From contig JACPFM010000136.1 of assembly GCA_016182965.1 (NCBI GenBank), positions 28,915 through 92,914 on the forward strand: a stretch of 64,000 bases of DNA, given 5' to 3'. Both the position numbers and the translations under genes were made by a program. The DNA comes from Deltaproteobacteria bacterium. Its GTDB lineage: Bacteria; Myxococcota_A; Polyangia; Polyangiales; JADJMO01. Within the stretch, counting starts at the first letter, position 1. Each line of letters opens with the position of its first letter. A model generated the notes under the pieces. It was not told where the DNA came from. It saw nothing but the letters and a program-made list of their open reading frames with translations, and searched no databases. Of this stretch, positions 46,306-55,205 are shown piece by piece.

Positions 46306-46364
46306 GAATGACCCCCTGGCGGTGGGCCGCGTGCATTTGCGGTGCCGATTCGGCGTGGTGGCGA

Positions 46365-46769
46365 TCAACAGCTCTTGTCGTCGAACGGAAAGAGCGCCCG
46401 CTCCGCGTCGGTGCAGTCGCGGAAGCCGCGGTAGGCCGGCGCTCGGTACGGACAGCCCGGCCCGCCGCCCGACGTGCGGAACAGCGCGTCGTCGTCACGC
46501 GCGCAGCAGCCGCTCAACGCGGTACGGCCGGCCTGCGTGGTCGTGCACGTGATGGGCTCCTTTCGGAGGCACTTGCCGGCGACATCGAGGCGGTGCTCCA
46601 GGGCGCGACGGCACTCGGCCGGGCAGGTCGGGTCGCCGAACGCCGCGCATTCGAGGTCACCGTGCGCGGGCTCTTCGCCCGAGGCGCACGAGACGACCAC
46701 GTTCCCGATGAGGTTCGCGATGAGGTTCGCGACGATCGCGAGGACGGGCCGGGAGTACGATGCTGCCAT
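46365..46769 (-). CDS. Small Cys-rich exported hypothetical protein
   Basis: A 134-residue protein whose ATG 46769 overlaps, on the other strand, the ATG of the aldo/keto reductase (46768). The N-terminus AASYSRPVLAIVANLIANLIGNVVVSC is a signal or lipobox-like segment. The mature part has about ten cysteines (CAAFGDPTCPAECRRALEHRLDVAGKC, CTTTQ, SGCCARDD, CPYRAP, DC, SC) and is probably disulfide-bonded in the periplasm. I do not recognise a family. A longer in-frame start would overlap the divergent gene completely, so 46769 is preferred. Confidence 0.6.
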   Translation of the reverse strand: MAASYSRPVLAIVANLIANLIGNVVVSCASGEEPAHGDLECAAFGDPTCPAECRRALEHRLDVAGKCLRKEPITCTTTQAGRTALSGCCARDDDALFRTSGGGPGCPYRAPAYRGFRDCTDAERALFPFDDKSC

Positions 46770-47613
46770 GTGGCGTGACAAGGTCGTCCTCGGGCGCACC
46801 GGGCTCTCGGTGTCTCGGCTCGGCATCGCTTCCAGCTTCGGCGTGCAGGCACGTGACGTCGAGCGGGCGTTCGAGCGAGGCATCAACTACCTGTACTGGG
46901 GTACGGCTCGTACGGCGCCGTTCGGCGAGGCGTTGCGCAACCTCGGCGCGAAGCGTCGCGAAGCGATGGTCACCGTGATCCAATCCTACACGCGTGTCGG
47001 CGCCTTGATGCGTCCTTCGCTCGAGCGGGCGCTGCGCGCGACGAAGCTCGAGTACACCGACGTGCTGCTCCTCGGATGGTGGAACCAGCCGCCGCCGCGC
47101 CGCATCCTCGACGCGGCGATCGCGCTCCGCGAGAGCGGCAAGGCGCGGCACATCGTGATCTCGTGTCACGACCGGCACACGTTCGCGCGCTACGCCGCCG
47201 ATCCGACGTACGGCGCGATCATGGTGCGCTACAACGCCGCGCACCCGGGCGCCGAGCGCGAGGTCTTCCCGTATCTCGGCGAGCGCCCGCCGGGCGTGGT
47301 CGCCTACACCGCGACGCGATGGGGCGCGCTCCTCGATCCGCTCATGGTGCCCGAGGGCGAGAGGGCGCCGCGCGCTTCGGACTGCTACCGCTTCGCGCTC
47401 TCGCACCGCGCGGTGAACGTCGTCCTCTTCGGCCCGCGCGACGGCGCCGACGTCGACGAGGCGCTCACCACGCTCGACCGCGGGCCGATGAGCGAGGACG
47501 AGCTCGCGTGGATGAAGCGCGTCGGCGCCGGCGTGCGCGAGAAGGCGGCGAACGCGCGGAGGTTCGCGCCGGTGCGGCTGCTCGATCGGATCGCGGGCGG
47601 GTCGACGGAGTGA
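46768..47613 (+). CDS. Aldo/keto reductase family protein
   Basis: A 281-residue protein (TIM-barrel). It opens with KVVLGRTGLSVSRLGIASSFG and GINYLYWGTAR, with Tyr in NYLYWG where the catalytic Asp/Tyr region lies. SYTRVGALMRPSLERALRATKLEYTDVLLLGWW follows, then SGKARHIVISCHDR and LSHRAVNVVLFGP. The family reduces carbonyls with NADPH. The usual HxDxx pattern is altered (LLLGWW instead of LYLIHWP), so substrate or activity is uncertain. Its start codon overlaps the divergent gene's start, leaving no 5' leader. Confidence 0.8.
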   Translation: MWRDKVVLGRTGLSVSRLGIASSFGVQARDVERAFERGINYLYWGTARTAPFGEALRNLGAKRREAMVTVIQSYTRVGALMRPSLERALRATKLEYTDVLLLGWWNQPPPRRILDAAIALRESGKARHIVISCHDRHTFARYAADPTYGAIMVRYNAAHPGAEREVFPYLGERPPGVVAYTATRWGALLDPLMVPEGERAPRASDCYRFALSHRAVNVVLFGPRDGADVDEALTTLDRGPMSEDELAWMKRVGAGVREKAANARRFAPVRLLDRIAGGSTE

Positions 47614-47621
47614 AGGGGGCG

Positions 47622-48716
47622 CTACTCCGTCCCCACCAGCTCCCGGATCGACGTCGCCCCCGCGCGCGTCACCAGCTCGCCGAGCTCGCGCGCGATGCGG
47701 CGGGGCGTGAACGGGCCGCCGTAGATGAAGCCGGTGTACATCTGCACGAGATCGGCGCCCGCGCGCACCAGCGCGAGCACGTCGCCCGCGTTCTCGACCC
47801 CGCCGACGCCGACGACGGTGATCTTCTTGCCGAGGCGCGCGCGCACGCGGCGCACGATCTCGCGCGCGCGGAGGCGCAGCGGCGGGCCGCTCAACCCGCC
47901 GGCGCCGATCGCGTCGACCACCTCGCGCGGCGTGCGCAGGTCGGCGCGGCCGATGGTGGTGTTGGTGGCGACCACGCCGTCGAGGCCGACCTCGTCGACG
48001 ACCGCGAGCAGCGCCTCGAGATCGGCGTCGCCCAGATCGGGCGCGATCTTCAGCAAGAGCGGCTTGCGACCCTGGTTCTCGCGGACGAGCGCGGAGAGCA
48101 GCGCGCGCGCGACGTCGGCGCCCTGGAGCGCGCGGAGGTTCTTGGTGTTCGGCGAGGAGACGTTGACCACCACGAAGTCGGAGACCGGGTGTACGGCGCG
48201 GAAGCTCGCGAGGTAGTCCTCGATCGCGCCCTCGATCGGGTCGACGTCGACCACGCGCGACTTGCCGATCGAGAACCCGACCGGCACGCCGCACGACGCG
48301 GCGCCGCCGCCCTCGACGAAGCGCAGGGCCACCTGCGCGGCGCCCTCGTTGGGGAAGCCGAGGCGGTTGATCAGGGCGCGATCGGCCGGGAGCCGGAAGA
48401 GGTTTGGCGTGGGGTTCTGCTCCTGCGCCCGGGCGGTGACCGTGCCGAGCTCGAGGAACCCGAAGCCGATCGCGGCGAGCGCGTGGGGGCGGTGCGCGTT
48501 CTTGTCGAAGCCGCCGGCGAGGCCGAGGGGCGAGGGGAACGAGAGGCCCATCGTCTGCACCGCGACGCGCGGGTCGCGCGCGGCGCACATCGCGCGCACG
48601 AGCGCGCGCAGCGGCGGCACGTGCTCGAGCGGGCCCATCGCCGCCGTCGCCAGCTCGTGCGCCTCGGCGGCGTCGAGCGTGAAGAGGGCAGGGCGGACGA
48701 GCGAGCGCCAGATCAC
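47622..48716 (-). CDS. pyrD: Dihydroorotate dehydrogenase (quinone), class 2
   Basis: The enzyme oxidises dihydroorotate to orotate at the membrane with quinone as acceptor, a step of pyrimidine synthesis. The 364-residue length and the N-terminal segment (IWRSLVRPALFTLDAAEAHELAT) fit class 2. The FMN/substrate sites show in LGLAGGFDKNA, the NVSSPNTKNLR loop with the catalytic Ser, KIAPDL and TNTT, and in VGVGGVENAGDVLALVRAGADLVQMYTGFIYGGP. The GTG start overlaps the argJ stop by four bases (GTGA at 48713-48716), so the two form one transcription unit. Confidence 0.95.
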   Translation of the reverse strand: MIWRSLVRPALFTLDAAEAHELATAAMGPLEHVPPLRALVRAMCAARDPRVAVQTMGLSFPSPLGLAGGFDKNAHRPHALAAIGFGFLELGTVTARAQEQNPTPNLFRLPADRALINRLGFPNEGAAQVALRFVEGGGAASCGVPVGFSIGKSRVVDVDPIEGAIEDYLASFRAVHPVSDFVVVNVSSPNTKNLRALQGADVARALLSALVRENQGRKPLLLKIAPDLGDADLEALLAVVDEVGLDGVVATNTTIGRADLRTPREVVDAIGAGGLSGPPLRLRAREIVRRVRARLGKKITVVGVGGVENAGDVLALVRAGADLVQMYTGFIYGGPFTPRRIARELGELVTRAGATSIRELVGTE

Positions 48717-49921
48717 GTGGTGTACTCCGCGTTGACCTCGACGTAGCGGTAGGTGAGATCGCTGGTCATCAGCGTCGCGCGGCCGCCGCCCTCCTTGAGC
48801 TCGAGGAGCACGTGCACGTCCTCGGCGGCCATCGCGTGCGACACCGCGCCGCGATCGAACGGGGCCGGCTGCCCGTCTTCGAACACGGTGATGCCCTGGA
48901 TGGTGCAGCGGAGGCCGGCGACGCTGCCCACCTCCTTCGCGTTGCCGACCTGGCTCACCAGGCGCCCCCAGTTCGGGTCGTTGCCGAACAGCGCGGCGCG
49001 GACCAGCGCCGACGAGGCGACCCGATCGGCGACGGCGCGCGCGGCCGCTTCGGAGGACGCGCCGCGCACCTCGATGGTCGTGACCTTGGTCGCGCCCTCG
49101 CCGTCGCGCGCGATGAGCCACGCGAGGCGCCGGCTCACGCGGGTGGCCGCGGGGCGGAAATCGCCCTCGGCCGCCTTCTTGCCGGTGGCGAAGAGCAGGA
49201 AGGTGTCGTTGGTGCTCGGGTGGGTGTCGACGTGCACCGCGTTGAAGCTCGACGCGGCGATCTTCGGCATCGCGGCGCGGAGCTCGTCGACCGACACCGC
49301 GAGATCGGTGCCCACGAAGGCGAGCATCGTCGCCATGTCGGGGTGGATCATCCCCGCGCCCTTGCACACGCCGGCGAACGCGCCGCCGGCGTCGCGGCCG
49401 CAGGCCTCTTTGGGGAACGCGTCGGTGGTCTGGATCGCGGCGAGGAACGCGCGCCCGGCCTCGAGATCCGACGACAGGTCCGCGATCGCGCGGTCGATGC
49501 CGGCGAGGACCTTGTCCATCGGCAGGAGCACGCCGATGACGCCCGTCGAGCAGACCAGCACCTCCTCGACCGGGCAGCCGAGCGCCGTGGCGACGCGCTC
49601 GCACATCGCGCGCGCGTCGGCGTCGCCGCGCTCGCCGGTGCACGCGTTGGCGTTGCCGGAGTTGACCACGATGGCGCGCGCGCGACCGCCGGTCTTCTCG
49701 AGGTGCGCGCGGCAGAGCGTGACCGGCGCGGCGGCGAGCTTGTTCTGGGTGAACACCCCGGCGATCGCCACCGGCTCGTCGAAGGCGAGTAGGCCGACGT
49801 CGGGGTTGCCGCTCGCCTTGATGCCGGCGCGCACACCGGCGGCGCGCACGCCCTCGAGGCTGGTCAGGGTGAGCTCGGCGGGCGGAAACGAAGGCGGAAC
49901 GTACGGTCGATGCGCAGACAC
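48713..49921 (-). CDS. argJ: Bifunctional glutamate N-acetyltransferase / ornithine acetyltransferase ArgJ
   Basis: ArgJ recycles the acetyl group in arginine biosynthesis, transferring acetyl from N-acetylornithine to glutamate (and possibly from acetyl-CoA). The 402-residue precursor has the autocleavage site in KGAGMIHPDMATML, with Thr198 as the new N-terminal nucleophile, plus VNSGNANACTG, VLVCSTGVIG and the late VKVTTIEV-like and ATLMTSDLTYRYVEVNAEYTT segments. The start is GTG 49921. It is followed by pyrD with a GTGA overlap, a combination linking arginine and pyrimidine precursor supply. Confidence 0.96.
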   Translation of the reverse strand: MSAHRPYVPPSFPPAELTLTSLEGVRAAGVRAGIKASGNPDVGLLAFDEPVAIAGVFTQNKLAAAPVTLCRAHLEKTGGRARAIVVNSGNANACTGERGDADARAMCERVATALGCPVEEVLVCSTGVIGVLLPMDKVLAGIDRAIADLSSDLEAGRAFLAAIQTTDAFPKEACGRDAGGAFAGVCKGAGMIHPDMATMLAFVGTDLAVSVDELRAAMPKIAASSFNAVHVDTHPSTNDTFLLFATGKKAAEGDFRPAATRVSRRLAWLIARDGEGATKVTTIEVRGASSEAAARAVADRVASSALVRAALFGNDPNWGRLVSQVGNAKEVGSVAGLRCTIQGITVFEDGQPAPFDRGAVSHAMAAEDVHVLLELKEGGGRATLMTSDLTYRYVEVNAEYTT

Positions 49922-49982
49922 GGCGGCGGCATAGCGCGGTGGCCGGCAGGGCGCACGACGGGAGTGCGCGGCGCGGGCGCGA

Positions 49983-50651
49983 TCAGCCGGGCACCGCGCC
50001 GGTGGTCGGGGCGTCGGAGCGCGCGCGAAAGAGGACGACGACGTGCGCGATGATGACGGCGGCGATGGCAGTGACGTTGCAGACGACGACCAGGAGCCAC
50101 CTCGCCCGGAGGTCCAGCGGGAGGGACAGCAGCGGGAACGCCGTGACGACGGCGTCCGCCGCAGCGTAGATCATCAGGACGACGTGCGAGATCGTCGGCG
50201 CGAGCCGGCGCCGCCTGAGGATCGCGAAGACGATCGCGAGCCAGGCGATCGCCGTCGCCGGGTTGTGGATGGCCGAGTACATCTGCGGGAACGTCGCCGC
50301 ATTGCCCGGGTACCCCACGATCGCCGCCGCGGAAGCGATGACCCACCCCAGGACCGCCAGCCGGGCGCCGCGGCCGAGGAAGTAGTGCAGCACGCACGCG
50401 AGGAACAGCAGCTGCCACGACAGTGTGAGGGCTCGGTCGCATTGAAGGGCGACGAGCGCGACGCCGTGCAGCGGGTGCGTCTCTCCGCGCCTGAGCGGTG
50501 TCAGGACGACGGTCCGAACGATCTCCGCAGCCGCGATCCACGTGAGATACCCCGCGAGGGCGATGTGCGCTCGCTGCGTCCGAGCGACGGCCCAGGCGAA
50601 CACCGGCACGAGGAGCGTCGCCGTCATGTGCACCACGTCGAGCCCGCGCAT
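49983..50651 (-). CDS. Hypothetical polytopic membrane protein, paralogue A
   Basis: A 222-residue protein with about six hydrophobic segments, starting MRGLDVVHMTATLLVPVFAWAVAR. The pattern ALAGYLTWIAAAEIVRT, LTLSWQLLFLACVLHYFLGRGAR and RRRLAPTISHVVLMIYAAADAV is repeated with high similarity in the neighbour at 50869-51528. No catalytic motif is visible. The two genes have the same direction and order, and about 217 bp separates them. Function unknown. Confidence 0.6.
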   Translation of the reverse strand: MRGLDVVHMTATLLVPVFAWAVARTQRAHIALAGYLTWIAAAEIVRTVVLTPLRRGETHPLHGVALVALQCDRALTLSWQLLFLACVLHYFLGRGARLAVLGWVIASAAAIVGYPGNAATFPQMYSAIHNPATAIAWLAIVFAILRRRRLAPTISHVVLMIYAAADAVVTAFPLLSLPLDLRARWLLVVVCNVTAIAAVIIAHVVVLFRARSDAPTTGAVPG

Positions 50652-50868
50652 CTCGATCGCATCCTAATGCAGAGCTCACGCGCGCATGGCTGGCCGCTCG
50701 CGCCCGCTTGCTCACTTCGTCAGACGCTGGAGGCCAACGAGCTGCGCCTGCTCGAGGGCAGACATGGTTCGAGCGTACCCGGACGGCCGGCGCGCCGCTC
50801 GCGTTGGCTTGTAGGCTGACGGTCCGGCGACGGTGCCGCCGACAACCACTCACGCCTCTCGAATCGCG

Positions 50869-51528
50869 TCAGCGCGCCGTCTCGATCGTCGTCGCGCCCG
50901 ATCGCATGCGCAGCAGCGCCACGATGTGCGCGAGGATCACGGCGACGGCCCCCATCACGCTGGAAGTGAGGACGAGATCCCACGAGCTCGAGATCTGCTG
51001 CGGAACGCCGACCCAGGGAAAGGCGGCCGCGACCAGGTCCGCGGCGACGTAGAGCAGCAACACGACGTGCGAGATCGTCGGCTCGAGCCCGCGCCGCCTG
51101 ACAATCGCCAACAGGATCACGAGCCAGCAGAGGCTCGTCGCCGCCTGATACGCCGCTCCGAAGACCCGTGCGTCCGGAGCGTTGGTTCGGGTCGCGACGA
51201 TGAGCGCCGCGACGACCGCCCACAACGCCACGACGGCGCGCGCCCCCCGCCCGGCGAAGTAATGAAGAGTGCACGCCAGGAAGAGCCACGGCCACGAGAG
51301 GGTGAGCGCGAGGTCGACGGACTTCGCGATGCGTGCGGCGCCCTGCAGGGGCACGGCGCGTCCCTGATACATCGGGGACAGAAGCTCCATGCGCGTGAAG
51401 TCCGCCACCGCGATCCACGTGACGTAGGCTGCGAGGGCCACGTGCGAGCGTTGCCTGCGGACCACGGCCCAGGCCAGGAAGGGAACCACCTTCGTAGCAG
51501 CGGCGTGCGCGTCGGCCAGGGCTGACAC
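50869..51528 (-). CDS. Hypothetical polytopic membrane protein, paralogue B
   Basis: A 219-residue protein with six predicted membrane helices. It shares AWAVVRRQRSHVALAAYVTWIAVADFTRM, LTLSWPWLFLACTLHYFAGRGARAVV and RRRGLEPTISHVVLLLYVAADLV with paralogue A. So the pair arose by tandem duplication. Signatures of transporters or enzymes are lacking. It lies 50 bp upstream of the gene at 51579-51920 on the other side. Start MSALADAHAAATKVV. Confidence 0.6.
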   Translation of the reverse strand: MSALADAHAAATKVVPFLAWAVVRRQRSHVALAAYVTWIAVADFTRMELLSPMYQGRAVPLQGAARIAKSVDLALTLSWPWLFLACTLHYFAGRGARAVVALWAVVAALIVATRTNAPDARVFGAAYQAATSLCWLVILLAIVRRRGLEPTISHVVLLLYVAADLVAAAFPWVGVPQQISSSWDLVLTSSVMGAVAVILAHIVALLRMRSGATTIETAR

Positions 51529-51578
51529 CGCGTCAGACTAGCGCGAGTGCGACGTTTGCGCTCGCGTCGGCTACTCGT

Positions 51579-51920
51579 CTAGTAGGCCTTCGCGATGGGG
51601 CCGGAGCCGTCCCGCTCCAGCCGGATGCGATAGCTCTGACCGTCGTAGCTGATTGCGCCGGTTTGCGCGTCGAAGGTCCCGCCGAGGATCACATCGGCGG
51701 TGAGCAAGGGGATGTCCGCCCGCGGGTTGATGCTCCCTTGCGCGTCCGTCGCGTACTGCCATCGTGGAAGGCCGTTGGAGTCGGACTCCACGAAGAGGTA
51801 GATGGCGTTGTTCGACCCATCGCGGAAGGCCCGCGCCGTCGAGTCGTAGCTCATTCCGTTGAGTGCGTCGAAGACGCCTTGCGGCAAAGCGACAATGGGT
51901 GGAGTGGTCGGAGTTGGCAT
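51579..51920 (-). CDS. Small hypothetical protein with strong Shine-Dalgarno
   Basis: A 113-residue protein from ATG 51920, with AGGAGG seven to eight bases upstream, which decides the start. It has no signal or membrane segment. Visible patterns are VFDALNGMSYDSTARAFRDG, LLTADVILGGTFDAQTGAISYDGQSYRIRLERDG and a polar, beta-rich end. Upstream frames add only low-complexity sequence. The presence of an unusually good RBS for this region suggests a well-translated product. Unknown function. Confidence 0.65.
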   Translation of the reverse strand: MPTPTTPPIVALPQGVFDALNGMSYDSTARAFRDGSNNAIYLFVESDSNGLPRWQYATDAQGSINPRADIPLLTADVILGGTFDAQTGAISYDGQSYRIRLERDGSGPIAKAY

Positions 51921-52122
51921 TGGCGGTTCCTCCTGGTCGAAGACGGCAGTTCGCGCTCCAGCAGGCTGCGTGCCCGGCGCGACAACCCCTGTCGCATGCG
52001 AACACGTGTCGACCCGCCTCCTCGCCGCCGCCCGGATCCGACCAACGCCTGACCGGATCCGCCCAAATCGATCACCATGCTGCCGCCTCTCGCCTCCGCG
52101 GCGAGGCGTGCCATCATGGGGC

Positions 52123-52668
52123 ATGCGCGCGACGCTCCTCGTGGTGCTCACCCTCGCCGTCGGCTGCGGCGGCATCGTCGACGATCGCTCCTCCCAGACG
52201 GCCGGGCCCGCCGAGGGGGTCCCGAAGGAAGACGACGCGGGGCCCGCGCCCAAGAGCCCCGATCCCGCGCCCGCCGACGCCGGGCCCGCGCCCACCGACA
52301 CCGCGCCTGGGTGCAAGTCGGGCGGCGAGGGCGGCGGCTACACCGGCTCCGCGTGCGAGCCCGAGTCCGCGCTCCGCGCGCGGGCGCTCGACGCGTGCAA
52401 GCGCACCGGGCTCGCGAGCTTCACGCCGCGGTCGCCGTGCGGCGACGCGTATCGCTATCGGCGATACAGCTGCTGCCTCGGATCGACCTGCGGGCCGATG
52501 ATCCGCGACGGCAGCGAGACGAGCTGCAAGTCGCCCGAGACCTGGAAGAAGTACTCGGTCGACGACTGCGCGCGCGAGGGCCGGACGCTCGGCGCGATCG
52601 AGTACGAGGAGCCCTGCTCCGGCGTGGGCGGGTTCCGCGGCTACGACTGGGAGTGCTGCGCCGGCTGA
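52123..52668 (+). CDS. Cys-rich hypothetical lipoprotein
   Basis: A 181-residue precursor from ATG 52123 with signal MRATLLVVLTLAVGC (lipobox Cys15). A Pro/Ala/Asp linker (PAPKSPDPAPADAGPAPTD) is followed by a domain of about 110 residues with nine or more cysteines (CKSGGEGGGYTGSAC, ACKRTG, CGDAYRYRRYSCCLGSTC, CSGVG, WECC). It is likely a disulfide-rich surface lipoprotein, but no named family applies. It is followed 54 bp later by the DUF72 gene. Confidence 0.65.
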   Translation: MRATLLVVLTLAVGCGGIVDDRSSQTAGPAEGVPKEDDAGPAPKSPDPAPADAGPAPTDTAPGCKSGGEGGGYTGSACEPESALRARALDACKRTGLASFTPRSPCGDAYRYRRYSCCLGSTCGPMIRDGSETSCKSPETWKKYSVDDCAREGRTLGAIEYEEPCSGVGGFRGYDWECCAG

Positions 52669-52721
52669 TCGGCACCACCGACGGTGCGCTCGCGCATCGA
52701 ACGTTCGTGCCCCGGACTCGC

Positions 52722-53699
52722 GTGACCGGCCCGACCGGTGCTGTGCGCATCGGCACCTCCGGGTGGCTCTACCCGCGCTGGCGCAAGACGTATTACCCCG
52801 AAGGGCTGCCGCACGCGCGCGAGCTGTCGTACATCGCCTCACGCCTCGGCTCGGTCGAGATCAACGGCTCGTTCTACTCGCTGCAGCGCCCGGAGTCGTA
52901 TCGCGCGTGGTACCACGCGACGCCGCCGGGGTTCGTCTTCGCGGTGAAGGGCTCGCGCTTCATCTCGCACATGAAGAAGCTGCGCGACCCGGGCGTCGCG
53001 CTCGCCAACTTCTTCGCGTCGGGCGTGCTCGCGCTCGAGGAAAAGCTCGGGCCCATCCTGTGGCAGCTGCCGCCGAACCTCGGGTTCGATCGCGAGCGGC
53101 TGGCGACGTTCTTCGACGCGCTCCCGCGCGACACCACGGCCGCGGTGCGCGTGGCCAAAGGGCACGACCGGCGGGTGGCCGGGCGCGCGTGGCTGCGCAC
53201 CGAGGCGCGCCGGCCCATTCGCTACGCGATCGAGGTGCGGCACCCGTCCTTCGCCGATCCTGATTTCATATCGGTGCTACGCGAGCATGACGTCGCCCTA
53301 TGCGTCGCCGACACAGCCGGTCGCTGGCCGTTCCTCGAGGACGTGACCGCCGAGTTCGTGTACGTGCGCCTGCACGGCGACGTCGAGCTGTATGCGAGCG
53401 GGTACGGCGACGACGCGCTCGACACGTGGGCGAAGAAGATCCGCGCCTGGCGACGCGGCGTCGAGCCGGCCGACGCGATCCGCGCCTCGACCCAGAGGCC
53501 GGCCAAGCGCGCGGCGCGCGACGTGTACGTCTACTTCGACAACGACGCGAAGGTGCACGCGCCGTTCGACGCCGAGCGCCTGGCGGAGCGCGTCGGCGTC
53601 AGTGCGGCTCCTCGGCGAGAAGGAGCTCCAGCGTCCCCGCCGTCGCCTCGATCTCGGAGCGGTTATCGAGCTGCGGCTGCGCGTCGCGTAGCGCGATGA
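52722..53699 (+). CDS. DUF72 family protein (YecE-like)
   Basis: DUF72 proteins are TIM-barrel proteins of unknown biochemical role. The 325-residue product has the family's VRIGTSGWLYPRWRKTYYPEGLP opening, SVEINGSFYSLQ, ATPPGFVFAVKGSRFISH, PPNLGFDRERLATFF, YAIEVRHPSF and VYFDNDAKVHAP. GTG 52722 is chosen because the residues before it are composition-driven. Its last 101 bases are antisense to the 3' end of the gene at 53599-54888; both C-termini look coding, but the extension after the barrel (RREGAPASPPSP...) may be read-through. Confidence 0.85.
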   Translation: MTGPTGAVRIGTSGWLYPRWRKTYYPEGLPHARELSYIASRLGSVEINGSFYSLQRPESYRAWYHATPPGFVFAVKGSRFISHMKKLRDPGVALANFFASGVLALEEKLGPILWQLPPNLGFDRERLATFFDALPRDTTAAVRVAKGHDRRVAGRAWLRTEARRPIRYAIEVRHPSFADPDFISVLREHDVALCVADTAGRWPFLEDVTAEFVYVRLHGDVELYASGYGDDALDTWAKKIRAWRRGVEPADAIRASTQRPAKRAARDVYVYFDNDAKVHAPFDAERLAERVGVSAAPRREGAPASPPSPRSRSGYRAAAARRVAR

Positions 53700-54888
53700 T
53701 CAGGTCGTCGTTCGCCGGGTTGCGCCCGTAGAGCGAGAGCGCGGCGTTGTACGCCCGGCGCACCAGATCGGCGGCGACGCCCTGGTTGATCTCGAGCAGC
53801 GGGCGCGCCGCCGAGAGCGACTCGCGCAGCTCCTCGAGCGCCCGCTCGTCGTGCGCGATGAGCACCTCGCGACGGTTCACCGAGCCGAGCGACTCGAGGT
53901 ACTTCGCGAGCCCCTCGGCGATCATGTACGCGGCGGGGCCGGACTCTTCGCGCAGCGTGCGCTCGAACTTGGTCAGCTCCCAGCGATCGGCCGGGCGCAT
54001 CGCCCGGAACACGTCGCCGCCGATGAACGTGGCCATCGTCGCGCGCAGCTTCTCGAGGGCGCGCTGCTTCTTGTCGGGCGTGGCCTTGTCGCTCTGCAAG
54101 ACGTCGTTGCGCGGCGACACCGCCCGCACCAGATCGGTGAGGCCGCGGCGCACGAGCAGCGCGCGCCCGAGCGAGGTGAGGTGCCCGGGCGCCACCGTCG
54201 CCGGATCGACCTCCGGCAGGAACGCCTCGTACACCGCCGAGAGCATCGCGAAGATGCCCTCGCTGGTGGAGCTGCGGGTGTCGTCGAGCGCCTCGAGCGC
54301 CTGACCGACCTGTCGCGCGCCGAGCGAGGTCTCGAGCCGCTCCTCGAGATCGCGCAGCTGGCTACGCAGGCCGTATTCGATCGACGAGACCTTCTCGAGC
54401 ATCGTCGTCCAGCGCTCCGACTCGCCGGCCACCTCGTGCTCGTCGATGATCTCGAGGAGATCGCCGATGTCGCTGTCCTTGAAGTCGAGGGCCTGCTCGG
54501 CGGCGGCCAACTCGGCCGACGGCGAGTCGTCGAGCCCGCCGAAGTCGAAGTCGCTCATGCTCTCGGGCTGCGCCTCGACCTGCGCGTCCTTCGGGCGCAC
54601 GCGCGAGGAGTACACGAGCAGCGATCGCAGCCCGCGGAAGGTGACGGTCTGCAGTCGCCGCAACAGGGCGTCGGGCGCCGCGTCGTCGGCGACCCGGCCG
54701 CCGCCCTCCATGAAGCGCTCGTAGAGCGACTCGTCGAGGCGATGCAGATCGCCGAGCGCCTCGAGCGCGTGCTGCACCAGGCCCGACGCCGGGATGCGGA
54801 TGTTCGGATCACGGATCGCCTGCAAGAGGCGCGGATCCGGCGCGGGGAGGCGCGAGCGCTGTCTCGGCGGCGGGGGTGCGGAGGCCAT
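53599..54888 (-). CDS. Hypothetical helical protein, conserved-looking
   Basis: A 429-residue, mostly alpha-helical protein starting MASAPPPPRQRSRLPAPDPRLLQAIRDPNIRIP. It has charged amphipathic stretches (LKDSD...LLEIIDEHEVAGESERWTTMLEKVSSIEYGLRSQLRDLEERLET) that suggest coiled coils, and no signal or membrane helix. The composition (Glu/Arg/Leu/Ala) and uniform codon use argue that it is a real cytoplasmic protein. It may be a myxobacterial family of unknown function. It convergently overlaps the DUF72 gene by 101 bp. Confidence 0.65.
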   Translation of the reverse strand: MASAPPPPRQRSRLPAPDPRLLQAIRDPNIRIPASGLVQHALEALGDLHRLDESLYERFMEGGGRVADDAAPDALLRRLQTVTFRGLRSLLVYSSRVRPKDAQVEAQPESMSDFDFGGLDDSPSAELAAAEQALDFKDSDIGDLLEIIDEHEVAGESERWTTMLEKVSSIEYGLRSQLRDLEERLETSLGARQVGQALEALDDTRSSTSEGIFAMLSAVYEAFLPEVDPATVAPGHLTSLGRALLVRRGLTDLVRAVSPRNDVLQSDKATPDKKQRALEKLRATMATFIGGDVFRAMRPADRWELTKFERTLREESGPAAYMIAEGLAKYLESLGSVNRREVLIAHDERALEELRESLSAARPLLEINQGVAADLVRRAYNAALSLYGRNPANDDLIIALRDAQPQLDNRSEIEATAGTLELLLAEEPH

Positions 54889-54939
54889 GAACGGGGCGGG
54901 ACGAGAGGCCCACCACCACGGTATGCGCGATCGCCGCGT

Positions 54940-55152
54940 TCAGGCCAGTTTCCGCCCACCTCTGCCGACATACCCGGCGAGCGCGGCTTCCATCACCCGC
55001 GTGGTGCGGATCGCCGAGTCGCCGGTGCTCGGACACGAGCCCCGTCCCAAGAGCGCCTGGACCACGGTCTCGATGAGCGGCTGCTGGATGTGCTCGGGGT
55101 GAGGGACGGAGACCTCGCGGGTGCCTGATTTCCCGGTGATTCGAAGAGGGGT
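54940..55152 (-). pseudogene. C-terminal remnant of a Gfo/Idh/MocA-type oxidoreductase
   Basis: On the minus strand 54940-55152 reads LRITGKSGTREVSVPHPEHIQQPL followed by IETVVQALLGRGSCPSTGDSAIRTTRVMEAAL and a stop (54940-54942). The motif EHIQQPLIETVVQALLGRG...CPSTGDSAIRTTRV is the typical end of NAD-dependent MocA oxidoreductases. The frame is lost toward the RCC1 gene, so all of the Rossmann part is missing. No start is present; this is a decayed fragment. Confidence 0.7.
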
Positions 55153-55205
55153 TTGGCAGTCTACCGCTGGCGCGCGCCGCGGCGCGGGACCAGACTGGCG
55201 CCATC

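Noticed and set aside
50652..50868. Short 17-residue frame between the two membrane paralogues
   Set aside because: Too short to support; no conserved signal or RBS.
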